The notes under the pieces are model-generated. The model saw only the letters and a program-made list of their open reading frames with translations. It had not been told where the DNA came from and made no database searches. From positions 21,348-85,347 of the forward strand of contig JBBHKE010000370.1 in the NCBI GenBank assembly GCA_037447655.1: a DNA stretch of 64,000 bases, read 5' to 3'. This DNA is from Zygnema cylindricum (Eukaryota > Streptophyta > Zygnematophyceae > Zygnematales > Zygnemataceae). Of this stretch, positions 45,626 through 58,428 are shown piece after piece. How positions within the stretch are numbered: the stretch's first letter is position 1; every line of letters starts with the position of its first letter. The position numbers and the translations under genes were made by a program.

Positions 45626-45991
45626 CATAGTTTAAAAAGTAGGTGAAAGTACACCCATACAATATGCCTATTGTACGCAAAAAATACAATATACCCTTAA
45701 GACACATATTGTATTGGCCGCAAAGTGAAATAAAATAGTAACAGGGTTGGGTTGCACATGGATCGATAGAGAATGAAACGTCATGTCTAAATTTGAAAAA
45801 AAAAAGAGGACAAAAAAATCTTTTTCTGTGAGTTTTGAGCGACTTTTTATTTAAACCGTCAGATTCGGACGATCGGACGGTCTCTGATCAAAGTAGCGAT
45901 CTAAGAAGATCACATGAAAAGCCCATAACACAACTTACGATGAAGGTGCCGACAAAAGACCTACAATAGAAACGCCTACTTTTGAACTATG
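45626..45991 (-). mobile_element. hAT-like MITE, CATAGTTCAAAAGTAGG family, copy 1
   Basis: The terminal inverted repeat is CATAGTTTAAAAAGTAGG at the left and CCTACTTTTGAACTATG at the right. It is flanked by a perfect 8-bp target duplication TTTAAAAT (45618-45625 and 45992-45999). Internal AGCGATCTAAGAAGATCAC and CATGAAAAGCCCATAACAC match copies at 46953 and 60136 in reverse orientation. It is 366 bp with no transposase. An 8-bp duplication fits the hAT superfamily. Confidence 0.88.
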
Positions 45992-46523
45992 TTTAAAATA
46001 TAGTTCGAACAGATTACTGTAAGAATTGAAAGTCCGAACTAAACGACAGAGTTCTAGTTTCGCCGAACGATCTGCTTTTGTGCAGACATCACGAAACCGT
46101 ACTTCAATAATGATAACTTCATTCAATGGTTTTTTTTCCTTCCTTATGAACGATGCCGTACAAATATTGTTGACGTAGTTCGTACAGTCTTACATGACGT
46201 TGAGGCAACTAGATCCGCAGTATCTTAACGGCGGTTGGATGTTGTCTTGTAGTGGGCCTAGGAGGTTGTAGAATGCGAAACGAATATTCTCTAGAAATTA
46301 CTAAAAATCTGAATCTCAAGGATTGTTATGCCAAATAGAAAGGAAAGCATAATCGCTTAACGTGTGGAATAAATTTATCCTGGCCGTCCAGATGTCCAGC
46401 AGTGAATGGCTCTATTTCATTACATTGTTTTTTCCAAATACGTCAAAATGGACACTCCGGTTACTTAGATTATCCAATAGAAACACTCCAATGAGAGGCG
46501 CCCTCGTATATATTGTTGAGTCA

Positions 46524-47608
46524 GGGTAACCTTCCATCAGGCGAAAAGTGGGGTTGTTTACTGGAGAAGTACCTTTCCGTACTAAGCCGTACTATTTTTT
46601 TTATTTTTTTTACAAAAGATGTTTACCAAAAAATCGTTAAGATTCTCCAGACTTTTTGGCGAATATTTCCACAGTCCGATTTTGAATTTTCGACGCAAAC
46701 GCCCCTTCTATACAGTGTCTGGATAGTCTCCTCCGACTGTCCTCAGGAGGACACTTTGCGCTTACTGGACGCGTGTATTGGTCCACTTGTAAAAGTCAGA
46801 GTCAATCCACAATGGACGTGAAGTTATAAACTTACATGTGGCAAATGGTGTGTACCTTCTGACATCAAAGCCACCCTGTTCGACGACAAAATCTTGGTTG
46901 TAGGACATCCTGTCACGCCTCCGCTAGTACAGTGATAATACATGAACGTACAAAATAGTTCAAAAGTAGGCGTTTTTATGGTAGGCCTTTGGTCGGCGCC
47001 TTTATCGTAAGTTGTGTTATGGGCTTTTCATGTGATCTTCTTAGATCGCTACTTTGATCAGCGACCCTTCGATCGTCCGAATCTGACAATGTAAATAAAA
47101 AAATTTGGTCCGAATGTTTTAATTGGTCCTATTTTTGGTCTGAATGTCTTAATTGGTCCGAATAGGTCCGAATACAATATGGGTCTTAAGGTCATATTTT
47201 ATGTTTTGCATACAATAGGCATATTGTATGGGCCTAGTTTCACCTACTTTGGAACTATGGTACAAATGGTACATTCATGGACATTTGTACAAAATTTCAT
47301 TTTGCAATGGTTTTCTTGGCTGTTGGTACAACGACAAATACAAGAACATTCAGATTGTACATTAGCAAGACGCTACTGGATATTTTAATCGGCGTTCACC
47401 CGTACAGATACGCAGTTGTGATTTTGTACTTTTCAAAACTTTCATTATTCCTGGCGGGCTCAACAGGATCCTACGTGGTACCAATTGCAATCCAACGCGA
47501 GTCGCAATTTTTGCCTCGCTGACACGACCTCATGGAAATGTGTTACAAATATTACTGCTAGTAAACATGACCATACGATTACTGGGAACGCCTGATGGAA
47601 GGTTACCC
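46524..47608. mobile_element. TIR element with 20-bp perfect ends, host of a nested MITE
   Basis: The left end GGGTAACCTTCCATCAGGCG is found as an exact reverse complement at 47589-47608. TCA borders both ends (46521-46523 and 47609-47611), compatible with a 3-bp duplication as in PIF/Harbinger-type elements. It is 1085 bp with no transposase frame. It contains the hAT-like MITE at 46953-47259, so it inserted before that MITE. Confidence 0.75.
46953..47259 (+). mobile_element. hAT-like MITE, CATAGTTCAAAAGTAGG family, copy 2 (nested)
   Basis: The left end ATAGTTCAAAAGTAGG and the right end CCTACTTTGGAACTATG flank the same core as copies 1 and 3 (CATGTGATCTTCTTAGATCG, ATACAATATGGGTCTTAAGG). 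The flanks GTACAAA(A) and GTACAAAT are an 8-bp duplication with the first two element bases altered. It lies inside the TIR element at 46524-47608. Confidence 0.83.
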
Positions 47609-47907
47609 TCATCCATTATCAAAACGGACACTGTCGCATATCCACGTAAGACCATCCGGAAACTATGGCGTGAAAATGTCTTTATCATGAAACGACAAAG
47701 GTATCCCCGTCACACAGTCACACCCACAAGGACCAAAAAGATGTACGGCCGATCATTGTTTGTCATCGACAGCGAAATTACGATGTAAGAGTATAGCTGT
47801 ACGATTGCGACTGTTTGTCACTACGGCTACGCTGCACAGAAGCCGTAGACATTTCCGGCCACCTTCGCGTGGCATGCGGACAATGGGGCTGTCAAGTGTG
47901 TGAAATA

Positions 47908-48126
47908 CAACCGCGAATCGTTATTAGCGTCAAGGTTTTTTTCGCCACTTAAAACATCTTTTCTACGTACACACTTCTTGGATTTTCAATTTGAGGCCGC
48001 CAATCAGAAGCTGAGAATATTGCCTTTCAATCGCTACCGTCAGATCCACAATCCGACAAGTGTGTACGGAGAAAAGATGCTTTAATTGGTGAAAAAAACC
48101 TTGACGCTAATAACGATTCGCGGTTG
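47908..48126. mobile_element. Small TIR element (MITE), GTATCGC family, copy 4 with perfect arms
   Basis: The outer 36 bp are perfect inverted repeats (starting CAACCGCGAATCGTTATTAG) and TA flanks both ends. Core blocks TTTCAATCGCTACCGTCAGA and ACAAGTGTGTACGGAGAAAA match copies at 29434, 29732 and 36746. It is 219 bp and non-coding. The undecayed arms make it the youngest-looking copy. Confidence 0.85.
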
Positions 48127-48299
48127 TAGTGAATGGCATCGACGGCAATATCGCGATACACGACACAAGGATTTGAAAATGTTTTCCCCATATTAAGCCC
48201 CGTAACGTGTACATTCGATGCATGATGCTCACAATAGTAAATACCCGGAAAACTTCGGCACAGTAAACCGATACGTATATACAGATGTGCACGCAGCAT

Positions 48300-48946
48300 C
48301 AGAGGTCGCAAACGGTCAACCGAAACCGTGACCGACCGTTAACCAAATTTTGAGGGCCGAGCGGTTGCGGTCGGTTGATTCACCAGAAGGAAAAATAGTC
48401 GGTTACGGTCGGTCAACCAAAAAAAAACGAAAAATTTGTACTGTCCATACAATCCAACATTATTGTACTTTGTACTCTTTGGTATCGTGTAAGTACGTAA
48501 CATCATGATTAGCGTCGCAAATCTGACACGGTAGTAACACTATTCATTTCGCAAATCTTAGTGAAGGCGACAAAGCGTCGCAAATCTGACACGGTAGTAA
48601 CACTATTCATTTCGCAAATCTTAGTGAAGGCGACAAAGCGTCGCAAATCTGACACGGTAGTAAACACTATTCATTTCGCAAATCTATGGGAACGCGACAA
48701 ATCGTAATTTTTGGCTTATTCATATGTCGTACATTGGTTAATTTTGTACTTTTTCGGTTACGGGCGGGCACGGTTAGTCGCGAGAAATCGAGTTTCGGTT
48801 AACTTTTATTTTCGTAAACGCCGGTCGTTTAACGGTTAACAATTTTGGAGCGTGACATAACACGGTCGGGCGTCGGTTACTCAGATTTTGAAAAAAAAAA
48901 AACGGTCGGTTTCGGTTATGTAAAATTTCGACTTTTGCGACCTTCG
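48300..48946. mobile_element. hAT-like non-autonomous element (CAGAGGTCGCAAA ends)
   Basis: The left end CAGAGGTCGCAAA and the right end TTTTGCGACCTTCG form an imperfect inverted repeat that resembles common hAT termini. It is flanked by the 8-bp duplication CGCAGCAT (48292-48299 and 48947-48954). It is 647 bp with no transposase. The interior holds GGTCGGTT-type subterminal motifs near both ends and a 63-bp tandem repeat. Confidence 0.8.
48512..48703. repeat. 63-bp tandem repeat, three units
   Basis: Units start at 48512, 48575 and 48638 with GCGTCGCAAATCTGACACGG. The first two are identical; the third has a one-base insertion and a changed end. It lies inside the hAT-like element, and the units contain the TCGCAAA core of its terminal repeat. 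Confidence 0.95.
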
Positions 48947-48954
48947 CGCAGCAT

Positions 48955-50572
48955 CCATGTCTAAGTTCTGAAGTGGGGAATTGATAATACACGGTTGAAA
49001 TATTCCTTTTAAATACAAATAGTATGATGCAGTGCAGACATTTTCCTTATAAAACCAATAGTTATATTTGTCATTATCGGAAAATTTTCTATAATTTACT
49101 GTTGAAAAGGTCCCTTTAAAGCCAGCCAGGTACAAAAAAGCTATTATTATACAATGTCGGGTGTCCCTTTTAAAGGAAATAGGTTACAATAACTCACAAT
49201 GTTCTTCACCAGAATAATCACACAAGGAAATATATCAGTACCTACCAATCATCAAGCATTGCACGGACATCAAACGATGTACGACTGAGCACAAGTCAAG
49301 TCGATAGACTATACTAATGCATATGAATATACAAATGATATATATTACATTTACATAAATTTATAATTTGTATATTCATATGCATTTACATATATATATA
49401 TCTACATATACACATGTATATATGCATTTTGCGTGGGTTGTTTAGTTATTTACACTTTAGATTATGTCTCTAATTATGTGTTGTACGGTAGCCTATCTTG
49501 GCCCACTACACTGCCCATCAGTATTAGCGTTAAGAATTTGTTAATGTTAATGCACAATTAGGATACATGCTACTAATTTAATGCAAGGAGTCGTGGCAGA
49601 TTGTAGTCCACTCCCTCAAATAATGTTGTCAACACTTTTTTGGTTTTTTGGCCAAAAAAAATCAAGATCGGACTTGTGTTTTTAACTCTAATAATGATGC
49701 ACAGTGCAGTTTCATGCAACGAACAGTACCGCACCCTTTTCTTTTACACCACTTTGAAGAATCACGTTACATATTGGTTAGTTGACATATGTTCCTCACA
49801 CCTTGTGATAGATACTGTTTTCTTTTCCTCCGACAGCGGAAACCTGATGGGCCTTGAGGATGTTGATAAATATTAGGCAGGATGTATTGTCGACAATGTT
49901 TTCATACAATGAGCAAATGAGCCCATTGGCGACTCAAGTAAGAAAATAATTGAAGAACCAGGAATGTATAGTTCAAGAGTTTTTGTCAAAACCCCCTATT
50001 ATTACAGCTTTTATGGTCAATTCACAATTTCCACTTTCCATACATCCAACTATCAGACTAGCATAGCAGTCTACTTTCAGGTTTAGTATAATATGACTTC
50101 CTATAAAAGCAAGATTGTTAAATAGATATAGCAAACTCCTCTTAAATTGCAGAAGTCGTCAGGCCCTGCACTTCACACCTCTCCATGAAATGCCACAACA
50201 TGAAGTGACACTTCTAGACAACAATCATATGTTGCCAAAGAAAGGAAAAAGTTGGTACTTTTCTGTCACTTTCATGATTCAAATTTATTGTTACATAAGT
50301 AAATTAAGCTATTTCAGCGAAAAGACCTCCCATACTAGCACTTTGTACTTTTAATCACTTGTCTTCCAACCATACCATAACTGCCAAATCAAAATTTATA
50401 GAAAGAAATATTTCTCTGACGATACTCTCAGCCATCCAATAAGAGAGACACAGAGAAACCCCTTCCTTATATAATAAAAAGGAACTTTTAGCGCCAACTT
50501 GCGGATATTTCCCTTGGCATACAATAATGACAATCTTATCCCCCAAACCCTCTCTATTTTCTGTATGCATTT
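48955..50572. other. 3' flank of argininosuccinate lyase gene
   Basis: AT-rich spacer with a strong AT palindrome (49316-49386, listed separately). Only short frames occur; the part just below 50573 is presumably the 3' UTR of the lyase gene. Confidence 0.5.
49316..49386. repeat. 21-bp perfect inverted repeat, AT-rich hairpin
   Basis: Arm 49316-49336 (AATGCATATGAATATACAAA plus T) is exactly complementary to 49366-49386, with a 29-nt AT-only-type loop. It is followed by TA/CATATA simple sequence. It could be cruciform DNA or the remains of a small TIR element. Confidence 0.85.
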
Positions 50573-53500
50573 CTAAATGCTCAACTTTTCCCTCCAGAAG
50601 CTCATTTGCTCGGCAACCGCTTCAGCGCCTGTTGAACCATATGATCGGAACTTGGTGATCGAATTTTCGACGCCCAAAAATGTGTACACATCCTCCTCAA
50701 AAATGGGGTCTAGGTTCCGGAAGTCATCCAATGAGAGTGCTTGTAGCTCACACCTCCTCGACACAGCCAAAGCCACTGCTCTTCCAACCACATCGTGAGA
50801 CGTTCTAAAAGGCATACCCTGTAAGGAAAAAGAAAAAGGAAAGATTATTGACTGCATAAGAACCCGGAAAAGGGTCTGGAACACGATAGGAAAACTATCC
50901 CCACAAAGTGTATCCAGTTCCCTAGTCAACATACAATCAATTCGAAGCTGCTTCACAACATGCTCGGAAATAAAATAAGTTCCAAACAAAGATGCAGAAA
51001 GGAGGTTAAATTGCAGGCGGTATGAAATATACAAAAGAAAATCACCTTGTAGACAAGATAATCAGCCAGGGTTGTCGCGTCAAGGTGTCCAGCTGGGAGA
51101 GACTGTTGCAAACGATCTTTATTGAAAGTAATATTTGCAGCAAATTCTGCTGACACTTCAAGAACTGCCAGTACTGTCTCAACACTGTCAAAGAGTGGTT
51201 CCTTATCCTCCTGCCATTCAACCAAGAAAATTGAAAGGACAAATTTAGAGGCAATAACTACGAACAGGAGATAGAAAAAAAAATGGCGAAATAGTTATTG
51301 CTCAAAAAATAAATAAATAAAATGTGAGGCTTTTTAATTTGATTTGATCGCGGAAACGGAGTTCGGATGTGGACATTGATTAGGCAAACTGGAGAACCCA
51401 TGACAGATTCAAATAGATGGACAGAAGATAAAATTTACAACAACCATATAGCTAGCCTTCCATGCAAAAGAACAAACCCAACTTTGAAAAGTCAGTCTTC
51501 GACTTTGACCCTTGAGAAAGAGCAAGACAAGCAATAAATAGAGGTAGAAAGCAGTCCAAACCTGCAAGTCTCTGTTGTAAGCCAGTGGGAGAGCCTTGCA
51601 GAGCACAAGAAGTGTTGTCAAGTCACCAATAACCCGGGCTGTTTTTCCTCTAACAAGTTCCATTGGATCCGGATTCTTCTTCTGGGGCATAATGCTACTT
51701 CCAGTAGAAACACGGTCACTAGGAGTAATAAAACCAAACTCTTCAGTTGCCCAAAGGACCCATTCCTCTGCTAGACGTGACGTATGAATGGCAATAATGG
51801 AGTTAGCTGACAGAAGCTCAATAAGAAAATCACGGTCCGAAACACCATCCACACTGCAAAAAGCAGCCACAAATAATTTGAAATCAGCAAAATAGGTGAC
51901 AAAACTATTTTAGTTAATAGTTGACATCACTATTAAGAGGGAAACAAAATACTAGAAGAGGCCAAATAATAGTAATAAAACAGTTGACAGCCTTAAAAGT
52001 CTTTTAACAATTATAGCTGTAGGATTTAAAGTTGAACATTGACCAGTTCTTGTCTTGAGTAGAGACAAAATCCTCCATATTTCTATGCAATTGAAGTATT
52101 CTAATTGCATACTAAAGCTTCACTTGAGAATCTATGCCATGGCATTCACATATCTGTCTTTTCAGTGCTTGTATACTTCTTGTCAAAAAACTTCAGGTGT
52201 ACTAACATTAAAAGAGAATAACTGCCAGTGGAACCAAACTTCCAAAATATACAAATATACCTATATCTCAATGTAATGATCCTTGATCCTCCAATTCAGC
52301 TATTGTCCATTTTTTTAAGGAACCCTCTAATTCCCAATCACGTCTGTGGAGTAACCAATCTACATTGCTGTTCTAAAGGTAAACAAAGCGAGTGTACACG
52401 CCATAATAGTACTGCATGTATCCTGAAAGATACGCTCACACAATCTTGCACCCAGCAAAGGATGTTGACATCAGACAGCGCTCATACTTTGTTTTGAAGA
52501 TTTATCCCACATTACATATTACGCGTAATCGCAGACTCTAATACCAAAAGAATTGTGTCCTGTTGACTGAACAGATGTTTTCTTCAATACCAACAAATAT
52601 AGTTTACGAACTAAAACAATTAGTCTGATTGCAACACCAACACAAAAAATCACACCTGTTCCTTAAGGGTGCTGTGAAACCCAGTGCTTGCGCTGTAAAA
52701 TGACGATCGATGGGAAGACCTGTGCCAGCCAATGCGCAGCTGCCAAGTGGCGAGAAGTTGAGACGGGTTTGGCAGTCTGCCAGCCTACCACTGTCTCGCT
52801 CCAGCTGCATGTACAGACCTACCGTATATTTAGCCATTTCTTTCTATCAAGACTTAAATAAACAACATACATTTCAAAACAAATTGGGCATGCTTATCCA
52901 GTAGATGGAGAAGTCTCTCTCAATAGATTGCGACGGACAACTTAAAAAAGATAAAAAAAATGCGCAAAAGAAATGATAACAAAAGTTGTTCAATAAGGTA
53001 TTATAGTGAAGATTTGCTTCATGCATGTGACGCATATTGCTACTCAGATAGTAGTAGATTAAGCCAGACATTGACAGCAGCAATCTCCACACAGCTGGTA
53101 AACAAAAAATTCCATCCCCAATTCGTTTGCAATGGATGTTAACAAACATCGCATTAATTCATAAAAGATAAGCCTTTGCTGGCAACCACTAAAAGTTTCA
53201 GCTGTAGCAAAGAGTGAAAACCCACCATTTCCACATAGGCAAGAAGAACATGCTGCAGCAGAAGAGGTTGAGCTCGTTGAAGATGTGTATATCCAGGAAC
53301 AACCAATCCCTCATTTGCGATTGCAAGCTTGACCAAAGCTGTCTGGAAAATGCCAAAACATATGAAGTGAGAATCACAATACAAGGAATAAAACCTCCTT
53401 CTAAATAAGATGTACATAACGATTTTCCTTTCCCAATGCGTTCGGGGTTCCAAAGATCATTTAAGTGCGAGAATTGTCTGGAAAACATAAAAATACTCCT

Positions 53501-55720
53501 CTATATCTCCATTTGCAGACTAAAAATGGTAACCAATTCAAAAAAGAAAAAAAAAAAAACAGAAGCAGCAGACCAATTACCTTGCAAGCTGTGAACCAAA
53601 AAAATGACTTGAAAGCAGACATACGACCCTTACCTGCAACTTCTGGATACGTTCAATAAGTTGAGCAATAGCATCACGGCACCACAGACGAACATCTGTC
53701 ACCACTTGGTCATTTCGACTTCGAGCTGTGTGAAGCTTCTTGGCAGGTTCACCAATGAGGTCTGTCAGGGCAGCTTCAATATTCATATGTACATCCTCCC
53801 TGTCTGCTCGCCAAACGAACTCCCCACTCTCAATTCTCCTCTCGATTTCATCAAGTCCGCTTAATATAGCATCTCTATCTGAATCTGACATGAGGCCCTG
53901 CGAGATAGAAGATAAAAGGGTTAGAGGTAGAGATTTGAGATGTCAGCAAAAACTTAAAGATGCAGTCCTGCTTGTAGGTTTCTAAATGATCAAGGTGAAG
54001 CCTTGGTACACCATCTCCTAATTAACTAAATGAAGAAATTTGAGAAACAATGGCACTCCAACCACTGAAAACAAAAAAAACCAGAGTGGCTTCCAAAGTA
54101 AATAATTCACTATTGCTCTAGAGATATGATCTTTTTAATTCCATTCCAGGATAATGGGGAACTGTGTTTGGGGGGCAGCAAAAGGTCTCAGCTATTTTCT
54201 TATTTTTTATACTCAAGGTGCTCACAGTGCAGAGAACTGCATCTTGTTTTATCTTACAGCAACACCTTTCAATAGAGGTAGACATCCAGAAAGGAGTAAA
54301 ATAAGATGGATTGAAAACCTCGGAAAAACAGTTATTTCTGCAATAGATTAATTTTTTGAGCGCGCATCACAGCAACCATCAAATGACACTCAAATTGACA
54401 ACGATTCAATAACCTCAATCATTAATCTCCCGAGATATTCTGCTGATAGTTATGCAAGTCTAGCAATTGAGTAATGAACTATTGTCTACTAGATGTTCAT
54501 CGAACAGTTAACAGCTAGCCAATAACAGTTTCATCTTCCATGTTTAAAGTTTCAAAACACAAAAAATGTTTCATCTTGAATTTTAAAATTGAATTGACAG
54601 GATAATCTTATTTCTACAAAAACGTTAACTCAACGACGCAGATTTACCCCAACCTCACTAAGTATTTAGAAGATAGACGGACATCCAAAAAGTCTTAACT
54701 CAACGCTAGTCACACTATTCTGCTATAATTCGTCCCAATGTATGAATTCCTGGAGCCAATAAAAGTGAGGCAACCCAACTTGACTAAAGCATTCACGCTT
54801 GCAGTGGTCCATGCACATTTAGCCACCGAAGCTGGGCAAAATCCCATTTTAAAGGTCATGTTTTTTTTTGATGCAATTCAGTTTTCTGGACCTAAAGGGC
54901 AACCAAACTTCAGTCTTGCAATGGAAGTGACAATTCAAGCTCAAACAACATCAATTTTAAAATTATAGGTGCATGAAATGGCTGACAATTAGCACCATAG
55001 TTAGGACCTTTGAAACTTCTTTCAATATTCACGACAAGCACATATTTAACAGAATAAAACATACCCGTTCCAAAGAGTTCTTTAGGACAGATTTTTTATT
55101 TTTTATTTGTGTGTGTGAATGTGAAAAGTAATAGTTTTTCAGTTAACTCACTCCGTCTTAAATAAAACAGAGTCGTTTACATTGGAAACCGTTTATAAAC
55201 TGGTCGGGGAACAAAATGAGAAAAATAATTAACAAATACAAACAACAATGCATGCACATTACTCTGAAAAACGTTGAGCTCCAGGATAGTCTTAGCAAAA
55301 ACAATTAAATTTCATGGAAGAAAAAATACCTCTCAAAAAAGAGCATAAAAACAAAGACACAAAGAGAGAAAATAATACCTGCTTTGCAAGCATCGTTGCA
55401 TGCGCTCGGCTTCCTTGCAAATCAAACTTGTAAAGCTTCTTATCGTATGAGACTGACTGCCCGAACTTTTCTACTGCTGGAGTCACAGCTTCTTCGAAAC
55501 GTCCTCCCCAGAGCTTCACCTCCTTTGTTGGTTCTTCTGTTGACACTGCCATCACGGTATTTCCAGTTGGAGATACAGCTTTTGCTGACATTTTGATGGA
55601 TGTTACACCAAGAGTAGAAGGAAGCGATATTGATCGCAAACTTCCTCGTGACGGGCTTGTAACTGGAGCAGATATTGTTAACTGCTGCTGGCATAAAATG
55701 GTCGGAGCTGCAGTTGCCAT
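50573..55720 (-). CDS. ASL: Argininosuccinate lyase, chloroplastic (7 exons)
   Basis: Final step of arginine synthesis: splits argininosuccinate to arginine and fumarate; in plants it acts in the plastid. Exons: 55720-55379, 53897-53634, 53342-53226, 52804-52656, 51853-51562, 51210-51046, 50818-50573. All are GT-AG and total 1575 nt, 524 aa (plant enzymes are about 515-525). Residues 1-60 are Ser/Thr/Ala-rich without acids, as in a transit peptide; the conserved enzyme starts at [13 protein letters not shown]. Fumarase/aspartase superfamily motifs are intact: TARSRNDQ (171-178), [10 protein letters not shown] with catalytic His222, and the signature [16 protein letters not shown] with catalytic Ser at 343/344. 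[15 protein letters not shown] and [14 protein letters not shown] close the C-terminal region. No catalytic residue is missing. The homotetrameric enzyme would be active. Introns of up to 1.5 kb contain no other gene. Confidence 0.96.
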
Positions 55721-58428
55721 AATTTAATATACTTGAAATAACAGAAACTAATTCTTACTGCAAAATGTGCACTTATTCAGCAGCGGAATTGTAATTAGCA
55801 AGCTACCGGGAATGAGCAAAAAAACATAAAAGCAATGGTTACAAAACTTTGAAGGAACAAAATCTCAGTTTGCAGTCGAGCCTTGATGCTGCCAGAATAC
55901 TAGGAACAATGTCTATAAACTTCTTTTGATGCTTGAGAAGTTTGAAAATAGCTCTGTGCAATTTAAATATAAGTACACAGCACCGGGAGCGCAGAAAGAG
56001 TCAAAATATCGAGTAAAATTCCAGCAAAAAAACATGCTCCTACGGACGTGTTCCTCAGTATTCGGAAACGAAAATTGAAAGGCTCTGAATGGATAATACT
56101 TTCTCAGCATGTCGATATCTTATCTTTGATTGGATAAAAAACGTATGCATGTACATATAATGGTTTGCTGCTTCTACATGTGTAAAGGATGCTGATGAAA
56201 GGTAAATGTACTTTCCACGTGCAGGTGGCTGCTCATGAGGCGCGTTTGCGGCGGGGTCAAAAGTTGCGGCTTTGCGGCGGCTCCCCGGCAAAGCCGAGAG
56301 CTTCGAAGCGTGAATGGCGGCTGATCAATACTACGTGTCAATCGATTAGGCAGTCAGCTTGGTGGAAACAGAATCAGTCAAGCATTTCTGACCAATCACA
56401 AAAAAGTAGATCAAGTTTGAAGTTTTGAACTCCAATTTTTCAGGATCATCATTTTGTCGCGACTCCCCGACAGCGTCGTTGCGCCGCTTTCCGTTGAGAA
56501 AAGGGATGGGCCGGAATCAGTTAGGAGGACGTGGAGAACCCGACGTCACCAGGACGCGCCCTGGTGAAATCGTGTTGTGCACCGAATCGATTTTACCAAC
56601 TTGCATCGTACGAGAGATGATGCCAACATCGTAGCGTTTTCGGCTTGATACAGAACGTGTATTGCGTTGGGAGCTCCTAAGATGCACATCGGATGCAATA
56701 TCAAGTACGACAGCCATTCGATACGCAATAGTCAATGTGCGAGGGATATACACGGTACACAGGCCATCGCCATTAGAATTAGTGAATTGGTAGCATTCCA
56801 GTTTGTTAGAATTCACTACATTAAATTATGGTTTGCAAGGTGGCTCATAAGGAGATACCTTTGGGTGGCTAAAACAACTCGGAACAGGGCGACTAACTCT
56901 AATAGCAATGGGCAGTAAAGCCATAGATTTAATGTGTGAGAACATTTAAAAACTCTATGCAGTCGGGCCCAGTATATTATGTGTAATACGGTGATTTCGG
57001 GTGTAATACGCATTAGCAGTATACAGCGTTCCCAATTGTTTTCGCACATGAAACCTATGAGTAGAGAACAAGAGGTACAATGTTGTGCATTACCACAATT
57101 CGCATAGCTATTGGAATAAGTGAACTATTGGCAATAGAGGGGGTATTACACTAAAACCTACCTGCACATGTTTGGCACCCAGATCGTTTACCCCGATCGT
57201 GACTTATAGGACAAAATCTTCTTTAATAAAAAGGATTTTGCATCAGCGACATTAAATTATGTTGATCCATGTGGCACATTATGGGCCACTTCGTGGTTTT
57301 TTCAACAAGAATTTATGACTCTGGGTCAAAAGAACATATACCCTAAATAATATGAACTCTAAAGGCGATGCGCACTGTAACAGCCGCAGACATAGTCTGG
57401 ATAACAAGGAATACCAATATGGCAATATCCACACCGTTGAAAAATCCCCCAAAATTATAGTCTTGTCTGGTTTTCACCATTTCCCGAGCAATTGCAATGT
57501 TTGGGCAAAAGCCCAAACAAAACGAGCATATAAGAATTTGTTGGCCAATTCTTACTCACCACCATAAAAACCACGATTACCACATTGAAAATAAAACATC
57601 AAATTTGTTTATTACACAACACGGTTGAAACAGTTTTTCGGTATCAATGTCAACAATGATGATTTCCCGTGTCCAAAACCACGAACATAAAAGCAGTAGA
57701 TACATAACATACATAACATACATACGTAAGATACATACATACATTTGAGCAGTGTTACACCATAGTATATTAGCTTTCATCATTTGTTCTCTGAGCAAAC
57801 TATTACCTGTTTGGAAAAATGTGCGACCCAATGTCAATACATGGACATGATGACAACACAACTGTCTATATTGGTTGCAAAACTACGAATGCAACATTCG
57901 CCATCAGACCAGGACAGTGCAGCATCCGTTTTAATCATCTAAAATTTTATTACCAAGACATACTTCACATGCTCTTCACTAATTGGAGCAATGACAAAAG
58001 AATCTGGTAGAGCATTACACATGAAAGCTACAACTTGTTGAATTTAAAAACCTACATCCTCATTGAGTCGGATTGAAACTACAGTAAGCAACAAAATTTC
58101 AGAGGAGACAAACCTCGCAGTTTTGGAATCACATGAAATTATGTTTATCTAGCCTATCCAACTCTAGCTGATTCATTCGTCAGTCAGTCCAATAACCCAA
58201 AAATCTTTACACGGCTCTATTCATATCCCTTTTACATGAGCTTATTGTAAAAAACCAGGCCTCTTCGTGTTACCTACGGCACTTGCGGTTGATGTCAAGT
58301 CAGTCAAAACAGACAAGTAGACATCCAAGGTAGTGAAAGTCACTATCTAAACGCTGAGAGCCAAAAAAACGGTTATTACCACAAAAAATCTTAAAAAGAA
58401 TGTGAACGCAACAAAGTCAACAAAGTCG
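55721..58428. other. Promoter side of argininosuccinate lyase and spacer to SLD5
   Basis: Upstream region of the lyase gene and 3' flank of SLD5. A TACATA/CATACATA microsatellite lies near 57700-57745. A GC-rich patch (56225-56310, GCGGC/GGCTCCCCGGCAAAGCCG) contains a short palindrome. No gene or definite mobile element was seen. Confidence 0.5.
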
